Of a stretch of DNA of 64,000 nt, positions 56,412 through 64,000 are shown piece by piece (within the stretch, counting starts at the first letter, position 1; each line of letters starts with the position of its first letter). The stretch spans positions 50,018 through 114,017 of the forward strand of contig JANYCT010000034.1 in NCBI GenBank assembly GCA_025360105.1, given 5' to 3'. Below the pieces are notes generated by a model. It saw nothing but the letters and a program-made list of their open reading frames with translations. It made no database searches and was not told where the DNA came from. The DNA is from Actinomycetes bacterium. GTDB lineage: Bacteria; Actinomycetota; Acidimicrobiia; Acidimicrobiales; Ilumatobacteraceae. Both the position numbers and the translations under genes were made by a program.

Positions 56412-57347
56412 TCAGCCCATGGGTTGAACGTCGGGCTCGCCGCGCGCCTTGGCCACCATGCCAACTCCGGCGATCAGCAACGCGACCCCGACCCAACCGA
56501 TGAACGCCAGGGTCTGGGAGAGCACGACCACGCTCAACAGCGCAGCAGTTGCCGGTTCGGCGAGTGTGAGCGTGACCACGGTGGGCACCGCCAGGCGCGC
56601 CAGTCCGTAACCGAACAATGCGTACGCGGCCGTCGTTGCCCCGAAGCCAAGATGCACTGCCACCAACACACCACGTGTCGTGGAGAGCCAGTGCAACGAC
56701 TCGCTGAACAGCAGCGGTGACGTCACCAACGCTCCCACCGTGAACGACGCGGCCATCGAGTCGAGCGAGCCCAGGCCGTTGGCCATTGTCTGCTTGCTTG
56801 CTATCGAAAACACTGCGTAGGACAACCCTGCCAACAGCGCCGCCCCGACCCCCACAAGTGGCGCCGCACCGGTTTCACGGTGCCGTGCGAACGCCACCAA
56901 CCCTGCGCCGACAGAGGCCAGCAGGGTGGCTCCTGTCCATGCTGCGCTCGGCAATCGGCGGACCCGAACGGCGTGCAACAGGCCAGCGAACACCGGTCCC
57001 GAGCCGAGTGCCACGAGCGTGCCGAGCGCAACGCCGGCACGCTTGGTGGCTTCGAAGAACCCGACCTGATACCCCGCGACACCCATACCTGCCACAACTA
57101 TCGCGGCGAGATGCCGCCGCCACTGCGGCGACGTCTTCGATGTGAGCGCAGCGGCGAGGACCAGACCGAATGCTCCGACGGCCACGCGCACTGCACCAAC
57201 ACTCAGCGGGGAGGCGTCCTTCGGACCCAATGCCTGAGCCGTTCCGGTGGTTCCGAACAGAATCGCGGCGCCCAAAACGGCGAACACCGGCGCGCCTCGA
57301 CCACGGGACAACCGCCCCGCACGACCCTGGTCCGCTGTGATCGACAC
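56412..57347 (-). CDS. EamA/DMT-superfamily transporter
   Basis: 311 residues with about ten membrane helices in two EamA repeats (first starting near FAVLGAAILFGTTGTAQAL, second near GVGAALLAGLSYAVFSI). Such proteins export metabolites or amino acids. The start is uncertain: TTG at 57365, GTG at 57347 or a later TTG are possible; I give the GTG because it is a better codon and leaves a normal N-terminus. It is divergent from the large ABC permease. Confidence 0.82.
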   Translation of the reverse strand: MSITADQGRAGRLSRGRGAPVFAVLGAAILFGTTGTAQALGPKDASPLSVGAVRVAVGAFGLVLAAALTSKTSPQWRRHLAAIVVAGMGVAGYQVGFFEATKRAGVALGTLVALGSGPVFAGLLHAVRVRRLPSAAWTGATLLASVGAGLVAFARHRETGAAPLVGVGAALLAGLSYAVFSIASKQTMANGLGSLDSMAASFTVGALVTSPLLFSESLHWLSTTRGVLVAVHLGFGATTAAYALFGYGLARLAVPTVVTLTLAEPATAALLSVVVLSQTLAFIGWVGVALLIAGVGMVAKARGEPDVQPMG

Positions 57348-57392
57348 GCCGATATTGAGGCACAACCAGAAATGGCACGCAAGTGTCTTGCC

Positions 57393-57398
57393 TACACT
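57393..57398 (+). promoter_or_regulatory. -10 box TACACT of the ABC exporter operon
   Basis: TACACT ends 6 bases before the GTG at 57405 and decides the start of the permease. Confidence 0.5.
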
Positions 57399-57404
57399 GG
57401 TGAG

Positions 57405-60400
57405 GTGACGTCGACTTCTGGGGGCCGATCATTGCGCGCTCCTGCTGTCGCGATATCGTTCGCCGTTGCGCGCGTGCGTGCACGTCCGTCGCGTGGGCTC
57501 GTCACCGGGTTGGGCATCGCCGTTGCAATCACGGGGCTGTTCGTCACGGCGGCGTCGCCGACCATCGCGGGTGATGCAACGCTGCGACGAGCATTGGAAT
57601 CGATTCCGGCTGGCGATCGGAGCGTTACCGTTGCCGTCTCGGTGAACTCGTTGACGTCGCAACAACTTCGCGACATCGACCAACAGGTTCGTGCAACGAT
57701 CCGAGCATCAGGGGTTCGCCAGCCCCGCGCTCAAGTGCAGTACCGCGCACTCGCATCATCGAGCGGCACCATCTTTCGCCTGGGCGGGGTCGACGACCTC
57801 CCCAGCGCAGTCACCGTTGTGGATGGGCGACTTCCTGCAACGTGCACACCACAGCGGTGCGAGGTGGTGCTCGCCTCTCCGGGGCCCGCAATCGACCTAC
57901 AACCCAACCTTGGCATCGTGGTGGTCGGCAGAGTGTCGCTCACCGAGCCCACCGCATTCTCGGGTTCCTTCCTGCCCGATCCCGAGCAAGTGCTGTTACT
58001 GGGTGACGGGGTCGATGCCGTTGCCAGTATCGCGTCGTTGTCGCTCATCGGCAGATCGATGGGTTGGGTCTCGGCGATCGACGCGAACTCGCTTCGCCTC
58101 GCAGATCTCGACACCTTGCTCGCCGACGCCGCCCGCGCCACCAGAGTGTTCTCACAGGGGACCGTCTCGGTCGCGCTCCCCCAGAACGAACTGCGCGATG
58201 CGCGCTCGCGAGCGGAGACCGCGTCGAGTCGCGTTGCGATCGCAGCGGCCCAAGGGGTAGTCCTGCTCGTCGCCTTCGTTCTGCTCGCGGCAGCCACACA
58301 ACGCCGACGTCATCTGACCGGCCGACGGCTTCTTCGCCAGCGCGGGGCGAGTCGATTCACGTGCACCGTTTTCACGGTGGCCGAAGCCACGTGGCCGGCA
58401 GTGATCGGCCTGGTACTGGGTATTCCAACAGGGTTCGGTGTTGCTGCAGCGCTCGCGCGGCGTTGGAATCTCGACGCGGCCGATCTCCTCGCACACACCG
58501 CGCGAGCAGCCGCATGGCCCGTGGTCCTCGCCACAGTGGTGCTCATCGTTGCGACATCACTGGTGATGATCTCCGACGCCGACAACGAGTCGGGTCGTCG
58601 TCCGTTACGGGCGTGGTGGCGCCCCACAGCCATCGACGGCCTCGGCCTCGGAGCGATCGTTACTGCCTCACTCGCGGTGGGTCGCGGCGCGACCACGCCC
58701 GCCGAACTGGTGTCGTCTGGCGACCCGTTGCTCGCTGCATTGCCGATCCTGGCAGCGATCGCGGTGGCATGGGTTGCTGTGCGCCTCGTTCCGTGGGTCG
58801 TGACCGGCGCGGCATACCTTGCCGGTTATCGGGCACCCCTTGTCAGCGCTTCCTTGGGAGAGGTGCGTCGTCGACCCACCTTGCCGCTCGCAACCGCGGG
58901 GTTCATTGCGGCGGCAACCACCCTTGGCGTCTTCAGTTTCGGGTATCGCTCGACACTGCAGGGCGGCGCCCACGACGAGGCCGCGTACGCAGTGCCCTAC
59001 GATCTCACCCTCACCGAAGGCGCGGCGCTGGTACGTCCTGCGGCGTTGCAACCGGCTGCTGGGTGGCAGAGCATTGCACCCGGGGCCGTAGCGACCGACG
59101 TGCTCCGACGCGGCGGGTCCGTGCTCAGTAGCGGGCTGTCCAATGACACCGTCACGCTGGTGGGAGTCGATCCCCAGACGCTCACGAACCTGCGCGGCTG
59201 GCGCTCCGACTTCGGCCCGCCCAAGGAGTCGCTGCCGGGCCTCATCGCCAGCCACGGTGCGAGTGCGCCGATGGGGACCTTGATTCCCGTTGGTGCCAAC
59301 GCTCTCGCCGTCGACGCATCGGGCGATCTCATGTTCACCCGAATCGACGTCGTGATCGAACGCGTCAACGGCACGTGGCACAGCGTTGCGACCGTGGACT
59401 CGTCCCGTTCACCATCGCATCCGTCGACGACCAGCGCTCTTGTCGCCGCGCTCGAGCCCGGCGATGCCGGTGGACGCCTGATCGGCTTTCGCCTCGGCCA
59501 GCTCGGCGAGGCATCGGACCGCATTCAACATCACACTGGCGAAGGCAACACGTCGCCCGACCAATTCACATCGACGGTCACGCTCGTGTCGGTGCAGGCC
59601 ATCGCCAGTGGCACAGCCACCGCCACATCTACATCTACGGGATCGGACATTGCGATCGACTGGGGCGCGCTGCAATCTGACGGAGCTGACCTCACGCTTC
59701 GCGAATCGGGTCTCTCAATTGCGCTCCGACTGCAGGGTACGTCGGCGCTCGTGGTGCCCCGCCCCCCAGCAGAGGCCGCGGCAATACCCGCCATTGTCGA
59801 TCCCAGTACTGCGTCGGCGGCGCAGAACGGACTGGTCACGATCGCGTTCCCGAACGAGGCGCGTTGTGTGGTCCGCGTGGTCGGTGTCGCCTCGGTGTTC
59901 CCCGGCGCCCCGCGCCGCTTTGCCATCGTCGACCGCTCGCTCGCGCAGCCCGCCCTCGATCTGCTCAGTCCCGGACTCGGCACAGCAAACGAGACGTGGA
60001 TCGCAGTCGAGCATTCGAGAGACGTAGGCACGCCCGACACATTCGCATCCGCAGCGTTCGACACTGTCTCGGTTCAACGACGCGTTGCGATCGAGAACCG
60101 TCTACGCAGCGACCCACTCGCCGTGTTCACGCTCGGACTCTTCGGTATCGCCGCGTTGATTGCGGGCGCACTTGCGGCCGCGGCCGTGTATTTGTCCACT
60201 CTGGCCGAGGCGGCAGAGCAGGCGCCGCTACACCGCGCGCTCGCTGCCGACGGCGTGCGTGGATCGCGTCTCAGCCGGATGGTTCGTGCCAGCGCGCTCG
60301 CCATCATCGCCGCAGCGCTGCTGTTCGGCAGCATCGGTGCTCTGGTGCTGCTCCGCCTCGTCACCCGCATCATCTCGGTCACCGCCACCGCGACGGTGCC

Positions 60401-60548
60401 GGTACCCAGCCTTCTTGCCCGGCTGCCGTGGCAGGGGCTCGTCGTCGCGCTGTGCGTCGTGCTGGTTCCGTCAGTACTCGCAGCAACGCTGGCAGCACGC
60501 TCCGCACGCCGTGTTGCAAGCAGCGATCTCCTCAGGGAATTCGGATGA
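57405..60548 (+). CDS. FtsX-type ABC transporter permease, two-module
   Basis: 1047 residues from the GTG at 57405; the open frame runs 175 codons further upstream across the divergent gene and is not coding. Helices are near residue 33-53, a group at about 280-400 and about 440-515, and a C-terminal group (about 910-1035). Large extracytoplasmic domains lie at about 55-275 and 515-905. This matches FtsX/MacB-family permeases that carry two modules in one chain and couple ATP use to movement outside the membrane. The cargo is unknown. The ATGA overlap with the ATPase gene shows they are one system. Confidence 0.8.
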   Translation: MTSTSGGRSLRAPAVAISFAVARVRARPSRGLVTGLGIAVAITGLFVTAASPTIAGDATLRRALESIPAGDRSVTVAVSVNSLTSQQLRDIDQQVRATIRASGVRQPRAQVQYRALASSSGTIFRLGGVDDLPSAVTVVDGRLPATCTPQRCEVVLASPGPAIDLQPNLGIVVVGRVSLTEPTAFSGSFLPDPEQVLLLGDGVDAVASIASLSLIGRSMGWVSAIDANSLRLADLDTLLADAARATRVFSQGTVSVALPQNELRDARSRAETASSRVAIAAAQGVVLLVAFVLLAAATQRRRHLTGRRLLRQRGASRFTCTVFTVAEATWPAVIGLVLGIPTGFGVAAALARRWNLDAADLLAHTARAAAWPVVLATVVLIVATSLVMISDADNESGRRPLRAWWRPTAIDGLGLGAIVTASLAVGRGATTPAELVSSGDPLLAALPILAAIAVAWVAVRLVPWVVTGAAYLAGYRAPLVSASLGEVRRRPTLPLATAGFIAAATTLGVFSFGYRSTLQGGAHDEAAYAVPYDLTLTEGAALVRPAALQPAAGWQSIAPGAVATDVLRRGGSVLSSGLSNDTVTLVGVDPQTLTNLRGWRSDFGPPKESLPGLIASHGASAPMGTLIPVGANALAVDASGDLMFTRIDVVIERVNGTWHSVATVDSSRSPSHPSTTSALVAALEPGDAGGRLIGFRLGQLGEASDRIQHHTGEGNTSPDQFTSTVTLVSVQAIASGTATATSTSTGSDIAIDWGALQSDGADLTLRESGLSIALRLQGTSALVVPRPPAEAAAIPAIVDPSTASAAQNGLVTIAFPNEARCVVRVVGVASVFPGAPRRFAIVDRSLAQPALDLLSPGLGTANETWIAVEHSRDVGTPDTFASAAFDTVSVQRRVAIENRLRSDPLAVFTLGLFGIAALIAGALAAAAVYLSTLAEAAEQAPLHRALAADGVRGSRLSRMVRASALAIIAAALLFGSIGALVLLRLVTRIISVTATATVPVPSLLARLPWQGLVVALCVVLVPSVLAATLAARSARRVASSDLLREFG

Positions 60549-62053
60549 TCGAACTCGACGACGTCTTCGTGCTCTATCCGTGCCTCGATCGTCAGGTGGC
60601 AGCGTTGCGCGGCCTCACGTTGTCGGTAGCTGCGGGCGAACGCGTGGTCATCGCCGGGCCGAGTGGCTCGGGAAAGTCAACGCTGGTGCGACTCATCACC
60701 GGTCAGGTGCGTCCCAGCGCCGGCATCGCCACCGTGCTCGACCACGACCTCGTCACAGCGTCACCCCAGGCCGTACTGGCACTCCAGCGCAGTGGCGTTG
60801 GCGTGATCACCCAGCACATGACGGCCAACCTCGCTGATGAACTCAGCGTGCTCGACAACGTGGCGATGCAATCACGGCTGTCGGGCAGCGCACGAGCGAC
60901 TGCTCGAGCCAGTGCGCTCGAGATGCTCGCTCGACTCGGGGTGGACTCCCTTGCCATGCGTCGGCTGAGCACGATCAGTGCCGGAGAAGCCCAGCGCGTG
61001 GCCATCGCTGCTGCGCTTGCGCACCGCCCGCGTGTCATCGTCGCCGACGAACCCACCGGCGCGCTCGATCTCGCCAATGCCAACGCAGTGTTCGACCTCC
61101 TCGCCGAACTCTCCACCGAACTCGACGCGGCGTTGCTGGTGGTGTCCCACGACACCGGCGCCGCGCGCATCGGTCATCGAGTACTCGAAATTCGCGACGG
61201 TCGTCTGGGTTCGGAGACGATCCACGGAAGTCCGCAGCCGCGCCTGGTGGTCGACGACCGCGGATGGGTGCGACTGCCCGACGTGGCCAGGACGCACGCC
61301 GGCATCACCAATCGGGCCATCGTCGATTCTCCCGCCGACGCGCTGGCGCCGCACGACGCGACGGCGATCGTGCTGCAGGCCCCGGCAGGCGAAGCGAGCC
61401 GGCACATCGCCGAGCCGATCGCCCAAGCAGCCGCGTCCCACGAGATCCAAACAATCATCACCGCGGTCGACGTGTCCGTCGCCCTCGCCGACCGCACAAC
61501 GGTCATTCTGGCGCCGACCTCTGTTCAGGTGAACACCGGCGAACTGCTGCTCATCACCGGCCGCTCGGGATCGGGCAAGACCACGCTGCTGAGCCTGCTC
61601 GCCGGATTCGCCGAGCCGAGCCTCGGCCACCTACAACGCGACCCGCTCACGCGCGTCGCGGTTGGCACCGCGAGTCTCGGCTTTGCCGAGAGCATGTCCA
61701 TTCGGCACAACGTCGAGCTCGCCTGCACGGTGCGCGGCCAGCGCGTCGACCCTGCCCTCCACGACGCGGTTTCCGCGCTGTTGCACGATCTCGGCATCGA
61801 CGAACTCGCCGATCGGCCGGTCGCCACGTTGTCGGGCGGTGAACGACAGCGCGCATCGATCGCCCGATCGCTTGCAAGCGACGCCGATCTGATCGTGCTG
61901 GATGAACCAACATCGCAGTTGGACCAGGCCCACGCTCACCAGGTGGCGCGCGTGTTGCTGGCGCACGCTCGGCGGGGCAGGGCCATCGTGTGCGCATCGC
62001 ACGAACCCGAGCTCATCGCGGCTGCCGACCGCGTTCACCCGCTGGCCGGTTGA
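60545..62053 (+). CDS. ABC transporter ATP-binding protein with two nucleotide-binding domains
   Basis: 502 residues with two NBDs. NBD1 has Walker A GPSGSGKST, a Q-loop ITQHMT, the signature ISAGEAQR (alanine for the first glycine), Walker B VIVADEPTGALD and the H-loop VSHD. NBD2 has Walker A GRSGSGKTT, a canonical LSGGERQR, Walker B LIVLDEPTSQLD and ASHEPE, but no glutamine where the Q-loop should be (VAVGTASLGFAES). LolD/MacB-type ATPases are usually single-domain dimers; here both halves are on one chain and are not equal. Confidence 0.88.
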   Translation: MIELDDVFVLYPCLDRQVAALRGLTLSVAAGERVVIAGPSGSGKSTLVRLITGQVRPSAGIATVLDHDLVTASPQAVLALQRSGVGVITQHMTANLADELSVLDNVAMQSRLSGSARATARASALEMLARLGVDSLAMRRLSTISAGEAQRVAIAAALAHRPRVIVADEPTGALDLANANAVFDLLAELSTELDAALLVVSHDTGAARIGHRVLEIRDGRLGSETIHGSPQPRLVVDDRGWVRLPDVARTHAGITNRAIVDSPADALAPHDATAIVLQAPAGEASRHIAEPIAQAAASHEIQTIITAVDVSVALADRTTVILAPTSVQVNTGELLLITGRSGSGKTTLLSLLAGFAEPSLGHLQRDPLTRVAVGTASLGFAESMSIRHNVELACTVRGQRVDPALHDAVSALLHDLGIDELADRPVATLSGGERQRASIARSLASDADLIVLDEPTSQLDQAHAHQVARVLLAHARRGRAIVCASHEPELIAAADRVHPLAG

Positions 62054-62062
62054 GCACTGTTC

Positions 62063-62068
62063 TAGGCT
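62063..62068 (+). promoter_or_regulatory. -10 box TAGGCT of the ornithine cyclodeaminase-like gene
   Basis: TAGGCT ends 6 bases before the ATG at 62075. Confidence 0.5.
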
Positions 62069-62074
62069 GCGCTC

Positions 62075-63019
62075 ATGGTTCAACTCCGGTCCTTTGACGC
62101 CGCCGAGGTGGCAGCACTCGTCTCGATGGGCGACGCGGTCGCTGCCCTCCGCGAGTGTTTTGCGTTGCGGCCCAGCCACATCGCCCGGCAGGCGCACGCC
62201 GTCGCTGACGGCGAGTTTCTGCTCATGCCCGCCGTCGACGCGAGCACCGCAGGTGTGAAGCTGATCATGGTGCAACCGAAGAATGCTGCTCGTGGTTTAC
62301 CGATCATCCAGGGCACGTACGTGTTGTTCGACGCCGAGGCCGGCCACGCCATCGCGCTCCTCGACGGCGCCGCGCTCACCACGTTACGCACGCCGGCAAT
62401 CTCGGCGGTCGCCACCGATGCAATGGCCCGAGCAGATGTACGCACGCTCGGTATCGTCGGATCTGGCCCGCAGGCACTGGGTCACATCGACGCAATGCTC
62501 TGCGTTCGTCCCGATCTCGCCGAGATCGTGCTCGCCAGCCGCACTCGCGACAACGCCCAGCATCTGGTCGATGACATCGTCGCCCGATCGGCGCTGCCCC
62601 ACGGTGTCTCCATCTGCGTGGGCGACTACGCACAGGCCGCCGAGTGCGACATCGTGTGCACAGGCACCCGCGCTATCGAGCCCATCATCGATGCGTCGAT
62701 GGTCCGACCGGGAACCCACATCAACGCAGTCGGCGCCTATCGCACCGACATGCGTGAGTTGTCGACCGACCTTGTCGCCGCGTCACGCGTCATCGTCGAC
62801 GACATCGAGGCCGCACACCACGAAGCGGGCGACCTCGCCCTTGCCGTCGCTGACGGCGGATGGTCGTGGGACCGAGTCGCCGGTGACCTCGCAGCTGTGT
62901 CTGCTGGCAACGTGCACCGTTTGACGGGCACCGAGATCACGTTGTTCAAGAGCGTCGGGTTGGCCGTGCAAGATCTCGTGATCGCGCGCCGAGTTTGTAC
63001 CGCTGCGGGCCTGCTCTGA
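62075..63019 (+). CDS. Ornithine cyclodeaminase/mu-crystallin family protein
   Basis: 314 residues. It has KLIMVQPKNAARGLP and GTYVLFDAEAGHAIALLDGAALT in the N-terminal half, the NAD-binding motif LGIVGSGPQALGHIDAM near residue 127, and GTHINAVGAYRTDMRELS. The family includes ornithine cyclodeaminase, alanine dehydrogenase and imine reductases. With the next gene, an FAD-dependent D-amino-acid or imino-acid oxidoreductase, a role in cyclic imine or D-amino acid turnover is likely (inference). Confidence 0.85.
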   Translation: MVQLRSFDAAEVAALVSMGDAVAALRECFALRPSHIARQAHAVADGEFLLMPAVDASTAGVKLIMVQPKNAARGLPIIQGTYVLFDAEAGHAIALLDGAALTTLRTPAISAVATDAMARADVRTLGIVGSGPQALGHIDAMLCVRPDLAEIVLASRTRDNAQHLVDDIVARSALPHGVSICVGDYAQAAECDIVCTGTRAIEPIIDASMVRPGTHINAVGAYRTDMRELSTDLVAASRVIVDDIEAAHHEAGDLALAVADGGWSWDRVAGDLAAVSAGNVHRLTGTEITLFKSVGLAVQDLVIARRVCTAAGLL

Positions 63020-63034
63020 TCGGAGTCTTCACGC

Positions 63035-63040
63035 TACGGT
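63035..63040 (+). promoter_or_regulatory. -10 box TACGGT of the FAD oxidoreductase gene
   Basis: TACGGT ends 7 bases before the GTG at 63048. Confidence 0.45.
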
Positions 63041-63047
63041 AGTTGGC

Positions 63048-64000
63048 GTGACGAAATCAGTGGTGGTGGTTGGCGGCGGGCTCATCGGTCTGACGACAGC
63101 GTTGTTGTTGAGCGAGCGTGGGGCCGAGGTCACGGTCATCGATCACGGCCCCATGGGTGGCGGCGCAGCCCGCGGAAACGCCGGCTTCATGTGCACCACC
63201 CTGCTCGAGCCACTCGCCGCGCCTGGTGCGTTCAAGTCGGCGATCTCCTCGCTGAACGATCCGACGCGTGCGCTGCGTGTGCACGCCAGGGCCCTACCGG
63301 GCATGGTCGGCTGGGGTATGCACTTCGCTCGCTCGTGCACAAACGAGCGCTACAACAGCGGCCGCGTGTCACTCGCCAAACTCAACCGACGTGGCCCCGA
63401 GGCACTGGCGTTTCTCGGAACACTCGGCGTCAACGTGCAGCTCGATGGTCAATTGGTGGTCCCCTTCCACGACCCGGCAGTTGCCGCCGACTACCTCGCC
63501 CGGCTCACGCCGATGGCCGACTTTGGCGTCACGCTTCCATCGGGAATGCTCGACGGCGACGAACTGCGCAAAGTTGTCCCGGCGCTCACCAACCACGTCA
63601 CGGCGGGTTACATCGTGCCCAACGATCGTTCCATCGACCCACGCGTCTTTGTCGACTCGCTCATCGCAGCGTTGCGTTCGCGTGGCGTGACCCTCATCGA
63701 GGACGCACCCATCACCTCGGTGGGACACGCCAACCGGCGAGTCAACTCCATCACCACGACGAAGGGCACGTTTGTCGTCGATGAGATTCTGCTGTCCGCA
63801 GGAGCAGGATCACGGCTCCTGGGTCGGCACTTTGGACTCCGCATTCCTATCGTCCCAGGTCAGGGATACAACGTTGGTTTGCCGATCAGCGCCGGGCTGC
63901 CGAATCCCGTGATCTTCGAAGAGGCCCATGCGGTGGCAACGCCGTTCAAGGATCGCATCCGCCTCGGCGGCACGATGGAGTTCGATGGCGACACTCCTCG
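63048..64000 (+). CDS. FAD-dependent oxidoreductase, DAO/DadA family (3' end missing)
   Basis: 317 complete codons are visible and the frame is open to the window edge. The N-terminus holds the dinucleotide motif VVVVGGGLIGLTTALLLSERG, then GGGAARGNAGF as in DadA-type D-amino acid dehydrogenases. Later segments such as LLSAGAGSRLLG and PIVPGQGYNV also fit the DAO fold. It oxidises an amine or D-amino acid to an imine with FAD. It lies 28 bases after the ornithine cyclodeaminase homologue on the same strand, which suggests a joint pathway. Confidence 0.85.
   Translation, partial: MTKSVVVVGGGLIGLTTALLLSERGAEVTVIDHGPMGGGAARGNAGFMCTTLLEPLAAPGAFKSAISSLNDPTRALRVHARALPGMVGWGMHFARSCTNERYNSGRVSLAKLNRRGPEALAFLGTLGVNVQLDGQLVVPFHDPAVAADYLARLTPMADFGVTLPSGMLDGDELRKVVPALTNHVTAGYIVPNDRSIDPRVFVDSLIAALRSRGVTLIEDAPITSVGHANRRVNSITTTKGTFVVDEILLSAGAGSRLLGRHFGLRIPIVPGQGYNVGLPISAGLPNPVIFEEAHAVATPFKDRIRLGGTMEFDGDTP

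Noticed and set aside
56880..57404. N-terminal extension of the ABC permease by 175 codons
   Set aside because: It lies antisense to the EamA gene; the GTG at 57405 with TACACT six bases upstream and the first hydrophobic segment near residue 33 mark the true start.

Overview
The window is high-GC, tightly packed bacterial chromosome, most likely from an actinobacterium and probably the Acidimicrobiia (Ilumatobacter-like). That is inference. It rests on DUF3151 and DUF6204 proteins, a GuaB1-type CBS enzyme, the alaS-ruvX-mltG-aro operon, ferredoxin-dependent KorAB, very high GC at third codon positions, and about twenty genes whose start codon lies 6-8 bases after a xAnnnT -10 box, the sign of leaderless mRNAs. 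I see no tRNA, rRNA, CRISPR array, insertion sequence or prophage. About 59 genes are supported; the first and last are cut by the window edges.

Left part (1-22 kb): a three-gene run of Zn-type dehydrogenase, divergent LarA-like protein and acyltransferase; a LysM lipoprotein; glutamate synthase (gltBD); enoyl-CoA hydratase divergent from RidA; a truncated GNAT gene; DUF6204; a polytopic membrane protein followed by a 412-base gap; a methyltransferase divergent from a nitroreductase/ComB-like pair; a GntR regulator divergent from aconitase and a second nitroreductase; and a Tat-exported protein with three beta-rich repeats fused to a sortase domain.

Middle (22-38.5 kb): the leftward operon alaS-ruvX-mltG-aroE-aroC-aroK-aroB, covering alanyl-tRNA charging, a Holliday-junction-resolvase-like protein, glycan-strand termination and four shikimate-pathway steps. 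A cysteine-cluster protein and a kinase-like phosphotransferase with a coupled partner follow, then a coiled-coil protein with a histone-H1-like tail, typA, a small acidic protein, and korAB (2-oxoglutarate:ferredoxin oxidoreductase).

Right part (38.5-64 kb): an alpha-glucosidase and an orphan ParA-type ATPase; DUF3151-mobA-rhodanese-rnd; a small membrane protein convergent with an alpha/beta hydrolase that follows pyruvate kinase; a histidine phosphatase with an M18 aminopeptidase; guaB1-cmk-plsC; a hydrolase with a Sua5/YrdC protein; xylulokinase with a DnaJ-domain protein; a third nitroreductase, a GNAT, a second enoyl-CoA hydratase and an EamA transporter; a large FtsX-type ABC exporter with two nucleotide-binding domains in one chain; and an ornithine cyclodeaminase homologue followed by a partial FAD amine/D-amino acid oxidoreductase.

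Most content is core metabolism. The unusual items are the sortase-repeat fusion, the LarA-like cluster, two independent 14-bp tandem duplications at gene ends, the asymmetric ABC ATPase, the H1-tailed coiled-coil protein and the density of leaderless promoters, some of which reuse the previous gene's stop codon or share a 20-base divergent gap.
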